A stretch of 64,000 nt of DNA from the NCBI RefSeq assembly GCF_042665155.1, contig NZ_JBHTCG010000012.1, positions 1-64,000 on the forward strand, in the 5' to 3' direction. Both the position numbers and the translations under genes were made by a program. The notes beneath the pieces are model-generated. The model made no database searches and was not told the DNA's origin. It saw only the letters and a program-made list of their open reading frames with translations. Within the stretch, counting starts at the first letter, position 1; every line of letters begins with the position of its first letter. Below, in pieces: positions 36,411 through 44,609 of the stretch. This DNA comes from Sphaerisporangium rhizosphaerae (GTDB lineage: Bacteria > Actinomycetota > Actinomycetes > Streptosporangiales > Streptosporangiaceae).

Positions 36411-37291
36411 GCCGCCACCCCCCTCCGGCCGCGCAGCAGCCGCAGGTACACCAGCGCCAGCACCAGGTTGATGATCAGCACCAGGAACGACACCGCCGCG
36501 CCGAACCCGAGCCGCCCGCCGCTGATGGCCACGTTGTAGATGTAGACCGGCAGGATCTCCGACCGGCCCTCGGGGCCGCCCGCCGTGATCTGGAAGCTCG
36601 TGAAGTCGTTGAACGTCCACAGGCTGATCAGCAGCAGGTTGGTCAGCATGTGGCCCCTGATGCGGGGGAACACCACGTCGCGCAACTGCTGCGCCGTCGA
36701 GGCCCCGGCCAGCCGGGCCGTCTCCAGGTGCGAGGGCGGCACGTTCTCCAGCGCCGCCCCGTACAGCATCATCGAGAACGCCGTGCCCCGCCAGACGTTG
36801 AACACGATGATCGACGGCATCGGGTGGTCCAGCAGCCAGGCGAACCCGGGCGTGTGCAGCACCGCGTTCAGCGTGCCCTGGTCCCGGTCGAGCAGGGCGA
36901 TCCACAGGAACGCCACCACCGAGGAGGGCAGGATCCACGCCAGCAGCACCAGCCCCTCGACCACCCGCTTGACCGGGCCGGTGCGGTTGCGCAGCGCCCA
37001 GGCGATCGAGAACCCCAGGCCCGCCTGGCCGATGATCGCCGAGCCGGTAACGAACTGCACCGTCAGCCACAGCGAGGTGCCGAACCGCTCGTCCCCGAGC
37101 GCCTCGGCGTAGTTGTCCACGCCCACCAGCCGGGGGTCGGCGGCCGCGAGCCCGGTCAGCCGGAAGTCGGTGAGCCCGAGATAGATGGTCCAGAGTGCCG
37201 GGAAGATCAGGAACACCCCGATGAGCACCACGGCCGGCAACACGAACCCGACCGCCCTCCCCCTCCCCAACCCCGCCGCATCTGTGCTCAC
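36407..37291 (-). CDS. Sugar ABC transporter permease, MalF type
   Basis: This 294-residue permease has a first helix at about residues 13-35, followed by five more. The coupling loop reads ETARLAGASTAQQLRDVVFP. It lacks the large periplasmic domain of enterobacterial MalF, as is normal for this subfamily. GTG 37291 overlaps the stop of the binding-protein gene as GTGA. Confidence 0.93.
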   Translation of the reverse strand: MSTDAAGLGRGRAVGFVLPAVVLIGVFLIFPALWTIYLGLTDFRLTGLAAADPRLVGVDNYAEALGDERFGTSLWLTVQFVTGSAIIGQAGLGFSIAWALRNRTGPVKRVVEGLVLLAWILPSSVVAFLWIALLDRDQGTLNAVLHTPGFAWLLDHPMPSIIVFNVWRGTAFSMMLYGAALENVPPSHLETARLAGASTAQQLRDVVFPRIRGHMLTNLLLISLWTFNDFTSFQITAGGPEGRSEILPVYIYNVAISGGRLGFGAAVSFLVLIINLVLALVYLRLLRGRRGVAA

Positions 37292-38661
37292 TGGGTCACG
37301 TTGGCGGGGCCGCCGACGAGGGATTCGACTTTTCGCTGGTAGGCGGTGGCGGCCTCGTCGACGGTCTTGCCGGAGACGATGGCGGCGGTGGCCTCCTGGA
37401 GGGCGACCGAGACCTCCGGGTAGACGGCGAGGCCCGGACGGTAGCTCGTGATCGGCAGGACCTTCTGGGCGACGAAGCCGAGCATCGGGTCAGGGGTCAG
37501 CACCTCGTCGTTGACGTCGGTGCGCGAGGTGATGCGCGCCTCCCCGGCCAGGCCGGCCTTGGTGGCCTCGGCCGAGTGCATGAACGACAGCAGCTCCCAG
37601 GCGAGCTTGATGTTCTTGGACCTGGGGTTGAGCGCCCGCACCGCGCCGCCGGACATGCTGACGAAGTCCTGGCCGCGCACCCCGGCGCCGGGCCGCTCGG
37701 CGGGGATCAGCGCGTACCCGACGACCTTGTCGCGGTCCTGCATGGGAGCGACGCCGGCCTTGGGCTCGACGACCGAGCGCCAGAAGTAGTCGCCCTCCGC
37801 CAGGACGCCGATCTTGCCCTCGGCGAACATCTGGAAGGACTTGTCGCGGCCCTTGGCCTCCTGCTGCAGGCGGGGGTCGCCGAGACCGGTGGTGTAGACC
37901 TGCCGGTAGAAGCCCAGGACGTCCTTGAGGCCCTGCGAGGCGCCCGCCCACTTGCCGCCGGAGAAGATCTCGGTGCCGGTGCCCGCCAGCAGTGGCAGCG
38001 CGCCCTGCATGCTGGTGGCCTCGCCCATCGCGGTGCCCGCGTTGATCTGCAGGGGCACCGGGACGCCGGCCCTCTTCAGCGCCGTGCCGGCGTCGATGAT
38101 CTCCTGCCAGCTCTTGGGCTGCCAGTCGGCTGCAAGCCCCGCCTTGGCGAACAGGGTCTTGTTGTAGAACAGGACGCGCCCGTCGGTGCCCTGCGGCAGA
38201 CCGTACTTCTTGCCGTCGAAGATGCCGAGGTCCTGGACGGCCTTCGGGATCTGGCTCCACCCCTCCCACTGCTCCACCTCGGGCCCGGCGGTGTCGGCCA
38301 GCGGCTTGATGTACCCGGCCTGCGCGAACTCGCCCACCCAGATGCCGTCGAGGTCGATCACGTCGGCCCCTGCCCCGGACTTCAGATCCAGGGCGATCTT
38401 CGTCTTGTACTGCTCGTCGTCCACGCCGTTCGGCTGGAACAGCACGTGGACGGTCTTGCCCCTGGCCTTCTGGGCCTCCTCGAACTTGGGGATCAGCCAG
38501 TTCTTGGTCCAGTCGGCGGTGGCGGCGTTCTTGCCGCCGGAGATGGCGTTGGCCGTGATCGTCACGGTGGCGCCGCCGCCTCCGGAGGATCCTCCGGAGG
38601 CGCAGGCGGTGAGGGAGAGCGCGGTGGCGGCCACGAGAACGAGGGGTCGTGCGAGTCTCAA
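37288..38661 (-). CDS. Sugar ABC transporter substrate-binding lipoprotein
   Basis: This is a family 1 solute-binding protein of 457 residues if read from TTG 38661. That start is preferred because GGGGAGG lies upstream and gives an ideal lipoprotein signal peptide, with LTAC lipobox and Cys20; an upstream ATG at 38739 would add 26 atypical residues. The mature domain has the usual YGLPQGTDGRVLFYNKTLF segment of carbohydrate-binding proteins. It is first in a six-gene operon with both permeases, the ATPase, the PHP hydrolase and the mannosidase, so the ligand is probably a mannose-containing glycan or glycoside. Confidence 0.9.
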   Translation of the reverse strand: MRLARPLVLVAATALSLTACASGGSSGGGGATVTITANAISGGKNAATADWTKNWLIPKFEEAQKARGKTVHVLFQPNGVDDEQYKTKIALDLKSGAGADVIDLDGIWVGEFAQAGYIKPLADTAGPEVEQWEGWSQIPKAVQDLGIFDGKKYGLPQGTDGRVLFYNKTLFAKAGLAADWQPKSWQEIIDAGTALKRAGVPVPLQINAGTAMGEATSMQGALPLLAGTGTEIFSGGKWAGASQGLKDVLGFYRQVYTTGLGDPRLQQEAKGRDKSFQMFAEGKIGVLAEGDYFWRSVVEPKAGVAPMQDRDKVVGYALIPAERPGAGVRGQDFVSMSGGAVRALNPRSKNIKLAWELLSFMHSAEATKAGLAGEARITSRTDVNDEVLTPDPMLGFVAQKVLPITSYRPGLAVYPEVSVALQEATAAIVSGKTVDEAATAYQRKVESLVGGPANVTQ

Positions 38662-38890
38662 CGGAGGGACCTCCCCTTGGGGACGGGGGGCGAGTGGGGG
38701 GCTGCCTGTTTTCATGTCACGACAACTCGACAATTTCATGCCCGGTCTCGTCCGTAAAGATTATTTTCGTGGAAGATGAGGCTGGATGGGCGGAAGCGGT
38801 TCGCCGTGAGCTGATCGTGGGAAGTGCAACCACCACAGCACCACGAGTAGGGTCGGCGTAGGAGTTGTAAGGCGCTCTGGAGGGAGTCGC
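38662..38890. promoter_or_regulatory. Divergent promoter region of the sugar importer and prcBA
   Basis: This is the only intergenic region that can drive both the importer operon and prcB. Toward prcB, TAGGGT at 38848-38853 with TGCAAC 17 bp upstream is a weak promoter candidate. Toward the importer there is an imperfect dyad GTAAA-N5-TTTTC at 38754-38768 in an AT-rich patch, and a CGACAA direct repeat at 38720-38733. A sugar-responsive repressor site is plausible, but no regulator gene is encoded in the operon. Confidence 0.4.
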
Positions 38891-39730
38891 GTGGCAGCAC
38901 AGCGGGGCTGGATGAACAATCCTCTGTTCCTGGACACGGGGTCGACGTCGTTCACCGAGTTCGTCGGGTCCTACGCTCCGGGGCTCCTCCCGGGGAGATT
39001 CGAGTCCCTGGCGGCCTCCGTCGGCGACCAGATCCCGCACGCCACGACCATCGTCGCGGCGACCTTCGCGGGGGGAGTCGTCATGGCGGGCGACCGCCGG
39101 GCCACCTCCGGCAACTACATCTCCCAGAAGGACATGCAGAAGGTCTTCCGCACCGATGACTACTCGTGCGTGGGCATCGCCGGCACCGCCAGCACGGGCA
39201 TCGAGCTCGCCCGGCTCTACCTGGTGGAGCTGGAGCACTACGAGAAGCGCGAAGGCCGCATGCTGTCGGTCGACGGCAAGGCCAACCGGCTCGGCGCGAT
39301 GATCCGCGCCAACCTGCCGATGGCCATGCAGGGCATGGTCGTGGTGCCGCTGTTCGCGGCCTACGACGAGGATTCCGACACCGGCCGCATCTTCTCCTAC
39401 GACGTGGGCGGCGGCCCGTACGAGCAGACGAACTACGCCTCCATCGGCTCGGGCTCGCTGTTCGCGCGCGGCGCGCTGAAGAAGCTCTACCGCGAGAACG
39501 CCGCGGTCGAGGACACCGTCCTGGCCTGCGTCGAGTCGCTCTACGACGCCGCGGACGACGACTCGGCGACCGGTGGTCCCGACGTCACCCGCAGGATCTG
39601 GCCGCTGGTCGCGGTGATCACCGAGGACGGCTACCGCCGTCTGTCCGACGAGGAGGTCGAGGGGTACGTCCGGCAGGTGCTGGACCGCCGCATGACCGAC
39701 CCCGACGGCCCCACGGCCCCGCTGCGCTAG
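38891..39730 (+). CDS. prcB: 20S proteasome beta subunit
   Basis: This is a 279-residue N-terminal-nucleophile hydrolase precursor. A propeptide of about 51 residues precedes the cleavage site in PHATTIVAATF, exposing Thr52 as the catalytic nucleophile. The conserved GGVVMAGDRRAT and the Lys in KDMQKVF follow. It forms the inner rings of the 20S core. GTG 38891 has GGAGGGAG upstream. The adjacent alpha-subunit gene starts 33 bp later. Its upstream neighbour is not pup but a divergent sugar importer operon. Confidence 0.97.
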   Translation: MAAQRGWMNNPLFLDTGSTSFTEFVGSYAPGLLPGRFESLAASVGDQIPHATTIVAATFAGGVVMAGDRRATSGNYISQKDMQKVFRTDDYSCVGIAGTASTGIELARLYLVELEHYEKREGRMLSVDGKANRLGAMIRANLPMAMQGMVVVPLFAAYDEDSDTGRIFSYDVGGGPYEQTNYASIGSGSLFARGALKKLYRENAAVEDTVLACVESLYDAADDDSATGGPDVTRRIWPLVAVITEDGYRRLSDEEVEGYVRQVLDRRMTDPDGPTAPLR

Positions 39731-39763
39731 TCACCACCCACGGCCACGAGAGGATCACCACCG

Positions 39764-40579
39764 GTGTCCATGCCCTTTGGATATGTGTCCCCCGAACAGG
39801 AGATGCGGGACAAGGCCGATTTCGCGCGGAAGGGCATCGCGCGCGGCCGCAGCGTCGTGGTGCTGCAGTACGAGAACGGCATTCTGTTCGTCGCCCCTAA
39901 CGCCTCCCGGGCACTGCACAAGATCAGTGAGATCTACGACCGCATCGGCTTCGCCGCGGTCGGCAAGTACAACGAGTTCGAGGCCCTGCGCCTGGGCGGC
40001 ATCCGCTACGCCGACATCAACGGCTACACCTACGACCGCAGCGACGTCACCGCCCGCGGCCTGGCCAACCTCTACGCCCAGTCGCTCGGCATGGTGTTCA
40101 CCGAGTCGCGCAAGCCGTACGAGGTCGAACTGGTCGTCGCCGAGATCGGCGACGCCCCCGAGGACGACCAGATCTACCGCCTCACCTTCGACGGCTCGGT
40201 CACCGACGAGCACGGGTTCGTGGTGATGGGCGGCGTGGCCGACACCGTGGCCGGCCGCCTGAAGGAGCGCTTCCGTCAGGGCATGCCGCTGACGGAGGCC
40301 CTGGACGCCGGTCTGGCCGCCCTGACCGAGCCCGGCGGCGAGCGCCCGCCGGTGTCCCAGCTCGAGGTGGCGGTCCTCGACCGCACCCGCGAGCACCGCA
40401 AGTTCCAGCGCCTGACCGGCGGCCGCCTCGAACGTCTCCTCGCGGCCACCGCGCCCGCGGCGCCCTCCGCGGCGCCCTCCACCGAGCCCAAGGCGGGAGC
40501 CGGCGAGGCCGCCAAGCCCGAGGGCGACTCCCCGGCCACCGCCCCCGAGGGCGAGATCGACACCGGCTCCGGCGACTGA
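39764..40579 (+). CDS. prcA: 20S proteasome alpha subunit
   Basis: This 271-residue protein of the outer gating ring carries the alpha-specific N-terminus MPFGYVSPEQEMRDKADFAR and lacks a nucleophile Thr. The C-terminal 40 residues form an Ala/Pro/Glu-rich tail that varies between species and is disordered. GTG 39764 has GAGAGG 9 bp upstream and is preferred over ATG 39770. A strong hairpin follows the gene, so prcBA forms a two-gene transcription unit. Confidence 0.97.
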   Translation: MSMPFGYVSPEQEMRDKADFARKGIARGRSVVVLQYENGILFVAPNASRALHKISEIYDRIGFAAVGKYNEFEALRLGGIRYADINGYTYDRSDVTARGLANLYAQSLGMVFTESRKPYEVELVVAEIGDAPEDDQIYRLTFDGSVTDEHGFVVMGGVADTVAGRLKERFRQGMPLTEALDAGLAALTEPGGERPPVSQLEVAVLDRTREHRKFQRLTGGRLERLLAATAPAAPSAAPSTEPKAGAGEAAKPEGDSPATAPEGEIDTGSGD

Positions 40580-40600
40580 CCCCGCCCTGCCTGCGGCTTC

Positions 40601-40635
40601 ACGTCCCGGTCCCCGAACGCGGGGGGCCGGGACGT
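40601..40635 (+). terminator. Hairpin after prcA
   Basis: ACGTCCCGG (40601-40609) pairs exactly with CCGGGACGT (40627-40635), extended inward by CCCC with GGGG. It lies 21 bp after the prcA stop and should end the prcBA transcript before pafA. Confidence 0.7.
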
Positions 40636-40739
40636 CGTGCTCGCGGGGCCGCGAGATCGTCAAGCTTGCGGAGATCGCCGCGCCGCTGATCCGGCCGGGA
40701 CGGCCGAACGGGGCCATCCGCCACACCACGACCGGAAAC

Positions 40740-40760
40740 AGGGGAGAAGATCTCTCCCCT
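40740..40760. promoter_or_regulatory. Perfect 8-bp dyad upstream of pafA
   Basis: AGGGGAGA (40740-40747) and TCTCCCCT (40753-40760) surround AGATC. The dyad covers positions -50 to -30 relative to the predicted transcript start at the pafA ATG, where it would overlap the -35 region. No recognisable -35 hexamer is present, which fits an activator or repressor site. Confidence 0.55.
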
Positions 40761-40777
40761 CCGGCGGCTCGGGGACA

Positions 40778-40783
40778 TAGTGT
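40778..40783 (+). promoter_or_regulatory. pafA: -10 box (TAGTGT) for a predicted leaderless pafA mRNA
   Basis: TAGTGT lies at -12 to -7 relative to the A of the pafA ATG at 40790, and no Shine-Dalgarno sequence is present. Confidence 0.6.
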
Positions 40784-40789
40784 GATGTG

Positions 40790-42148
40790 ATGGATCGTCG
40801 CATCTTCGGCTTGGAGAACGAGTACGGCGTCACCTGCACGTTCAGGGGCCAGCGCAGGCTGTCCCCGGACGAGGTGGCGCGCTACCTCTTCCGCAGAGTC
40901 GTGTCCTGGGGCCGATCGAGCAATGTCTTCCTCCGCAACGGCGCCCGCCTCTACCTCGACGTGGGCAGCCACCCCGAGTACGCAACCCCTGAGTGTGACA
41001 ACGTCGTGGAGCTGGTCACCCACGACAAGGCGGGCGAGCGCATCCTCGAAGGACTGCTCGTCGACGCCGAGAAGCGGCTGCGCGAGGAGGGCATCGCCGG
41101 TGACATCTACCTGTTCAAGAACAACACCGACTCGGCGGGCAACTCCTACGGCTGCCACGAGAACTACCTCGTCGGCAGGCACGGCGAGTTCGGCCGGCTC
41201 GCCGACGTCCTGATCCCGTTCCTGGTCACCCGGCAGATCATCTGCGGGGCGGGCAAGGTCCTGCAGACGCCCCGCGGCGCGGTCTACTGCGTCTCCCAGC
41301 GCGCCGAGCACATCTGGGAGGGGGTGTCGAGCGCCACCACCCGGTCGCGCCCGATCATCAACACCCGCGACGAACCGCACGCCGACGCCGAGCGGTTCCG
41401 CCGCCTGCACGTCATCGTCGGCGACTCCAACATGAGCGAGGCGACGATGCTGCTCAAGGTCGGGGCCACCGACCTGGTGCTGCGCATGGTGGAGGCCGGC
41501 ACGGTCATGCGCGACCTCAGCCTGGAGAACCCGATAAGGGCGATCCGCGAGGTGTCGCATGACATGACCGGACGCCGCCGCGTGCGGCTGGCCAACGGCC
41601 GCGAGGCGTCCTCGCTGGAGATCCAGCAGGAGTACCTCGGAAAGGCCCGCGACTTCGTCGAGCGCCGCGGCGGCGACGCGATCACCCGCAGGGTGCTGGA
41701 GCTGTGGGAGCGCACGCTGAGGGCCGTGGAGACCGGCGACCTGGACCTGGTGTCGCGCGAGATCGACTGGGTGACCAAGTACCAGCTCATCGAGCGCTAC
41801 CGCACCAAGTACGACCTGCCGCTGTCCTCGCCGAGGGTGGCCCAGCTCGACCTGGCCTACCACGACGTCCACCGCAAGCGGGGGCTGTTCTACCTGCTGC
41901 AGCGGCGCGGCGCCGTCGAACGCGTGGCGTCCGACCTGAAGATCTTCGAGGCCAAGTCGGTGCCGCCGCAGACGACGCGCGCCCGGCTGCGCGGCGAGTT
42001 CATCCGCAAGGCGCAGGAGAAGCGCCGCGACTTCACCGTCGACTGGGTGCACCTGAAGCTCAACGACCAGGCCCAGCGCACGGTCCTGTGCAAGGACCCG
42101 TTCCGCAGCGTGGACGAGCGGGTGGACAAGCTGATCGCGGGCATGTGA
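40790..42148 (+). CDS. pafA: Pup-protein ligase PafA
   Basis: This 452-residue ligase attaches the C-terminal Glu of deamidated Pup to substrate lysines using ATP. The N-terminus MDRRIFGLENEYG carries the metal-binding Glu, and ARLYLDVGSHPEYATPECD contains the catalytic Asp. The length equals that of characterised PafA proteins, which fixes ATG 40790 over GTG 40787. It is homologous to Dop but lacks the Dop insert. It has its own predicted promoter downstream of a terminator-like hairpin, so it is not simply part of the prcBA operon. Confidence 0.97.
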   Translation: MDRRIFGLENEYGVTCTFRGQRRLSPDEVARYLFRRVVSWGRSSNVFLRNGARLYLDVGSHPEYATPECDNVVELVTHDKAGERILEGLLVDAEKRLREEGIAGDIYLFKNNTDSAGNSYGCHENYLVGRHGEFGRLADVLIPFLVTRQIICGAGKVLQTPRGAVYCVSQRAEHIWEGVSSATTRSRPIINTRDEPHADAERFRRLHVIVGDSNMSEATMLLKVGATDLVLRMVEAGTVMRDLSLENPIRAIREVSHDMTGRRRVRLANGREASSLEIQQEYLGKARDFVERRGGDAITRRVLELWERTLRAVETGDLDLVSREIDWVTKYQLIERYRTKYDLPLSSPRVAQLDLAYHDVHRKRGLFYLLQRRGAVERVASDLKIFEAKSVPPQTTRARLRGEFIRKAQEKRRDFTVDWVHLKLNDQAQRTVLCKDPFRSVDERVDKLIAGM

Positions 42149-42585
42149 CCCGGCGGGCTCCGGCGGTCCGGTTTCCGCCGGCGGTCCCCTCCGTCCGGCG
42201 GTCCTGGACGGCCGGCGGTCCCCTCCGTCCGGCGGTCCTGGACGGCCGGCGGCCCTCTCGGCCGGCGGTCCGGTCGGTGGGCGGTTCTGACCGGCCCGCG
42301 CCGCCGGCCGGACGCGTCGGCCGCGCCGCGACGGCGCGGCCGGTGAAAGTTTCGGGCCCGTGCGCCGGGCACGGCTCCGGCGTCGTCCGCACGCGGCCCG
42401 CGCGAGGTTCGCGCGGGGGGCGGAGACCGGCGCCGGGCGAGCGTCGTGCCAGGTGAGCGGCGCACCGACGGAATGGCGAATCCGAACGCGCGGTCATGCT
42501 TCGGCAAGATCGAGCGGCGCCGACTCGGGCGGTCATGGGGGTCGGGTAGTGTTACGCGAACGTGACGTCTCTCCGAGGGATACCC
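42149..42585. other. 437-bp repeat-containing gap after pafA
   Basis: No gene is supported. The 5' part holds the 34-bp tandem repeat at 42177-42244 and further degenerate CCGGCGGTCC copies. TAGTGT at 42547-42552 is a good -10 candidate for the FKBP gene. Confidence 0.5.
42177..42244. repeat. Two exact 34-bp tandem repeats after pafA
   Basis: Bases 42177-42210 and 42211-42244 are identical. A degraded third copy continues to about 42270. The unit contains GGCGGTCC twice. Confidence 0.8.
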
Positions 42586-43533
42586 ATGCGCCGACTGGCC
42601 CTTCTCGCCGCCGTGCCGTTGCTGTTCGCCGCCGCCTGCGGTGGTGGTGGCGGCGAGGTCACCGCCAAGACCGGCACCTCCACCGGCGGCGTACAGGTGG
42701 CGGGTGACTTCGGCAAGAAGCCGCAGGTCACCTTCCCCAAGGGTAAGCCGCCCACGACGTCGTCCTCCCAGACGATCAAGCCAGGCCAGGGCACGCAGGT
42801 CAAGGACGGCGACTCGGTGGTCGCCAACCTCACCGCCTACAGCTGGGACGGCAAGGCCAACGCCGCGTCGGGCTCCACCTACGACGACGGCGCGCCCCAG
42901 CTCATCAAGGTCGATCCCAAGCTCCCCTCGGTGGTCTACAAGGCGTTCCAGGACAGCAAGCCCGGCGGGCGGTTCCTCGCCGTCGTCGCCAAGGACAGCC
43001 TGACCCCCGACCAGGTCGAGCAGGCCAAGTCGCAGGGTGCCGACACCTCCATCGCCAGCGTCTACGTCGTGGACGTGATGGGCGTGCCCACCGTCAAGGC
43101 CGCCCACGGCACCGCCACGGACCCGGGGATGTCGGGCGTCAAGCTGGAGAACCCGGGCGGCGACCAGGCGCCCAAGCTGACCACCAAGACCGACGCCACC
43201 GCGCCGAAGGGCCTGGTCGCCAAGACCGTCATCAAGGGTGCCGGCCCGGTGGTCAAGTCCGGTCAGACGATCCTGGTCCACTACACCGGCAAGATCTGGG
43301 GCAGCGACACCGAGTTCGACAGCAGCTGGGGCCGCGGCGAGCCGGTGATGTTCCCGATCGGCGTCGGCAAGGTCATCAAGGGCTGGGACCAGAGCCTGGT
43401 GGGCGTCCCGGTGGGCAGCCGGGTGCTGGTCTCCATCCCGCCGGCCCTGGGCTACGGCAAGGCCGGCTCCGGCGACAAGATCAAGGGCACCGACACCCTG
43501 GTCTTCGTCGTCGACGTCCTCGGCGCCTACTGA
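42586..43533 (+). CDS. FKBP-type peptidyl-prolyl isomerase lipoprotein
   Basis: This 315-residue exported lipoprotein has lipobox FAAAC (Cys18). It appears to contain two FKBP modules: a divergent one at about residues 60-180 without clear active-site residues, and a C-terminal one (about 215-315) with the standard VHYTGKIWG, FDSSWGRGEP, GKVIKGWDQSLVG and IPPALGYG motifs. It should catalyse prolyl isomerisation of secreted proteins. ATG 42586 has CGAGGG upstream and starts a normal signal peptide, unlike GTG 42562. An FKBP gene downstream of pafA is a common actinobacterial arrangement. Confidence 0.93.
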   Translation: MRRLALLAAVPLLFAAACGGGGGEVTAKTGTSTGGVQVAGDFGKKPQVTFPKGKPPTTSSSQTIKPGQGTQVKDGDSVVANLTAYSWDGKANAASGSTYDDGAPQLIKVDPKLPSVVYKAFQDSKPGGRFLAVVAKDSLTPDQVEQAKSQGADTSIASVYVVDVMGVPTVKAAHGTATDPGMSGVKLENPGGDQAPKLTTKTDATAPKGLVAKTVIKGAGPVVKSGQTILVHYTGKIWGSDTEFDSSWGRGEPVMFPIGVGKVIKGWDQSLVGVPVGSRVLVSIPPALGYGKAGSGDKIKGTDTLVFVVDVLGAY

Positions 43534-43670
43534 CCCAGGCCGCCTCACCGGCCGAGCCGGGCCACGCGCCGCCTCACCTGGGCGCGCCCGCTTCGTATCG
43601 GCTGCCGCATCGCCGCATCGCCGCCACGGCCGCACCTGTGCCCTCTCGGGCGCGACGGTGCGGCCGTACG

Positions 43671-43742
43671 GTGTTTCCGGAGCCGGGCCGTGCAGTGTTT
43701 CCGACGCCGGGCTGTGCGGCGTTTCCGGCGCCGGGGGATACG
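43671..43742. repeat. Three 24-bp tandem repeats
   Basis: Units 43671-43694, 43695-43718 and 43719-43742 share a GTTTCCG-x-x-GCCGGG core and diverge toward the third copy. They lie 15 bp before the second ATCTACAT motif. Confidence 0.75.
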
Positions 43743-43757
43743 GCGCACCTGCAGCGA

Positions 43758-43774
43758 ATCTACATAGTAAAGGC
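43758..43774. repeat. Copy 2 of the 17-bp motif ATCTACAT(T/A)GTAAAGGC
   Basis: It differs by one base from the copy at 26770-26786. The reverse strand reads as TTTACTATGTAGAT, reminiscent of BlaI/MecI-type operators built on TACA/TGTA, but no such regulator gene is in the window. Confidence 0.45.
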
Positions 43775-43911
43775 ACGGGCGTGGTCCAGCCCGGACCAGC
43801 GCTCGCTCACGGTGTGCCCGACCGCGATCCGGTGGACCCGCCGGTTCGGGCCCTGTCTCGCCGGGAGCGGAGTGCGTCGGCCGCCGGTCCGGGTGCCCGG
43901 CCGTGCCGTCC

Positions 43912-43917
43912 TAAACT
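43912..43917 (+). promoter_or_regulatory. -10 box (TAAACT) for a predicted leaderless regulator mRNA
   Basis: TAAACT lies exactly at -12 to -7 of the GTG start at 43924, and there is no Shine-Dalgarno sequence. Confidence 0.55.
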
Positions 43918-43923
43918 CGGCCT

Positions 43924-44577
43924 GTGAGCGGTGACGATCCAGGTCTTCCCGATGCCCTCGGCGTGCTCGGCGCGCTTCGTGACCCCGTGCGGCGGGCGCT
44001 GTACGACTACGTGTCCGCGCAGGGGCACGAGGTGGGCAGGGACGAGGCCGCGCGGGCGGCGGAAGTGGGCCGCACCCTGGCCGCCTTCCACCTGGACAAG
44101 CTCGTTGAGGCCGGCCTGCTGGAGTCGGGTTTCCGCCGGCTGAGCGGACGCGCCGGCCCCGGCGCAGGGCGTCCCGCCAAGGTCTACCGCCGTTCTCTGG
44201 TGGAGCACCAGGTCAGCCTGCCCCCGCGTGACTACCGGACGCTGGCGCTCGTGCTCGCCGAGGCCGTGGACGGGCTCGGCGGGGAGGAGGCCGCCGAGGT
44301 CGCCGCCCGCCGGGTGGGGGAGCGGGCCAAGGCGTCCGGGCTGCGCGCGGCCCTCACCGAGCGCGGCTACGAGCCCTACCACGACGGCGAGGTCATCCGC
44401 CTGCGCAACTGCCCCTTCCACGTGATCGCGGAGGAGCGTCCGGTCCTGGTCTGCTCGCTCAACCTGGCCCTGTGCGAGGGCCTGCTGTCGGCTCTGGGCG
44501 ACGACCACGTGACGGCGCGGCTGGACCCCCGGGAGGGGGAGTGCTGCGTCGCGTTCTCTAAAAACAATGGAGATTGA
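43924..44577 (+). CDS. Helix-turn-helix regulator of the ArsR-like COG2345 (SufR-like) type
   Basis: This 217-residue protein has an N-terminal winged helix (GALRDPVRRALYDYV; GRTLAAFHLDKLVEAGLL) and a GRPAKVYRR wing. The C-terminal domain carries the conserved cysteine pattern of this group: NCPFH, LVCSLNLALC and GECC. In SufR such cysteines hold a 4Fe-4S cluster that senses redox or iron state. A metal or redox role is therefore likely, but the target is unknown. It begins with a leaderless-type GTG start and is followed by a DUF3291 gene after 32 bp, probably its target or partner. Confidence 0.88.
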   Translation: MSGDDPGLPDALGVLGALRDPVRRALYDYVSAQGHEVGRDEAARAAEVGRTLAAFHLDKLVEAGLLESGFRRLSGRAGPGAGRPAKVYRRSLVEHQVSLPPRDYRTLALVLAEAVDGLGGEEAAEVAARRVGERAKASGLRAALTERGYEPYHDGEVIRLRNCPFHVIAEERPVLVCSLNLALCEGLLSALGDDHVTARLDPREGECCVAFSKNNGD

Positions 44578-44609
44578 CTTAGAAGTGTCCGGCGTGGTGT
44601 CCTAGGCGC

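Larger units (their letters stand above)
43534..43923. other. 390-bp non-coding region with minisatellite
   Basis: No gene is supported. It contains three 24-bp repeats (43671-43742), the second copy of the ATCTACAT motif (43758-43774) and, at its right end, the TAAACT box of the next gene. Confidence 0.55.

Noticed and set aside
42177..42270. Possible CRISPR array after pafA
   Set aside because: The repeats are tandem without unique spacers and no cas genes are present.
43671..43742. Possible CRISPR array or coding repeat after the FKBP gene
   Set aside because: Only three head-to-tail 24-bp units without spacers, and the frames across it lack gene-like structure.
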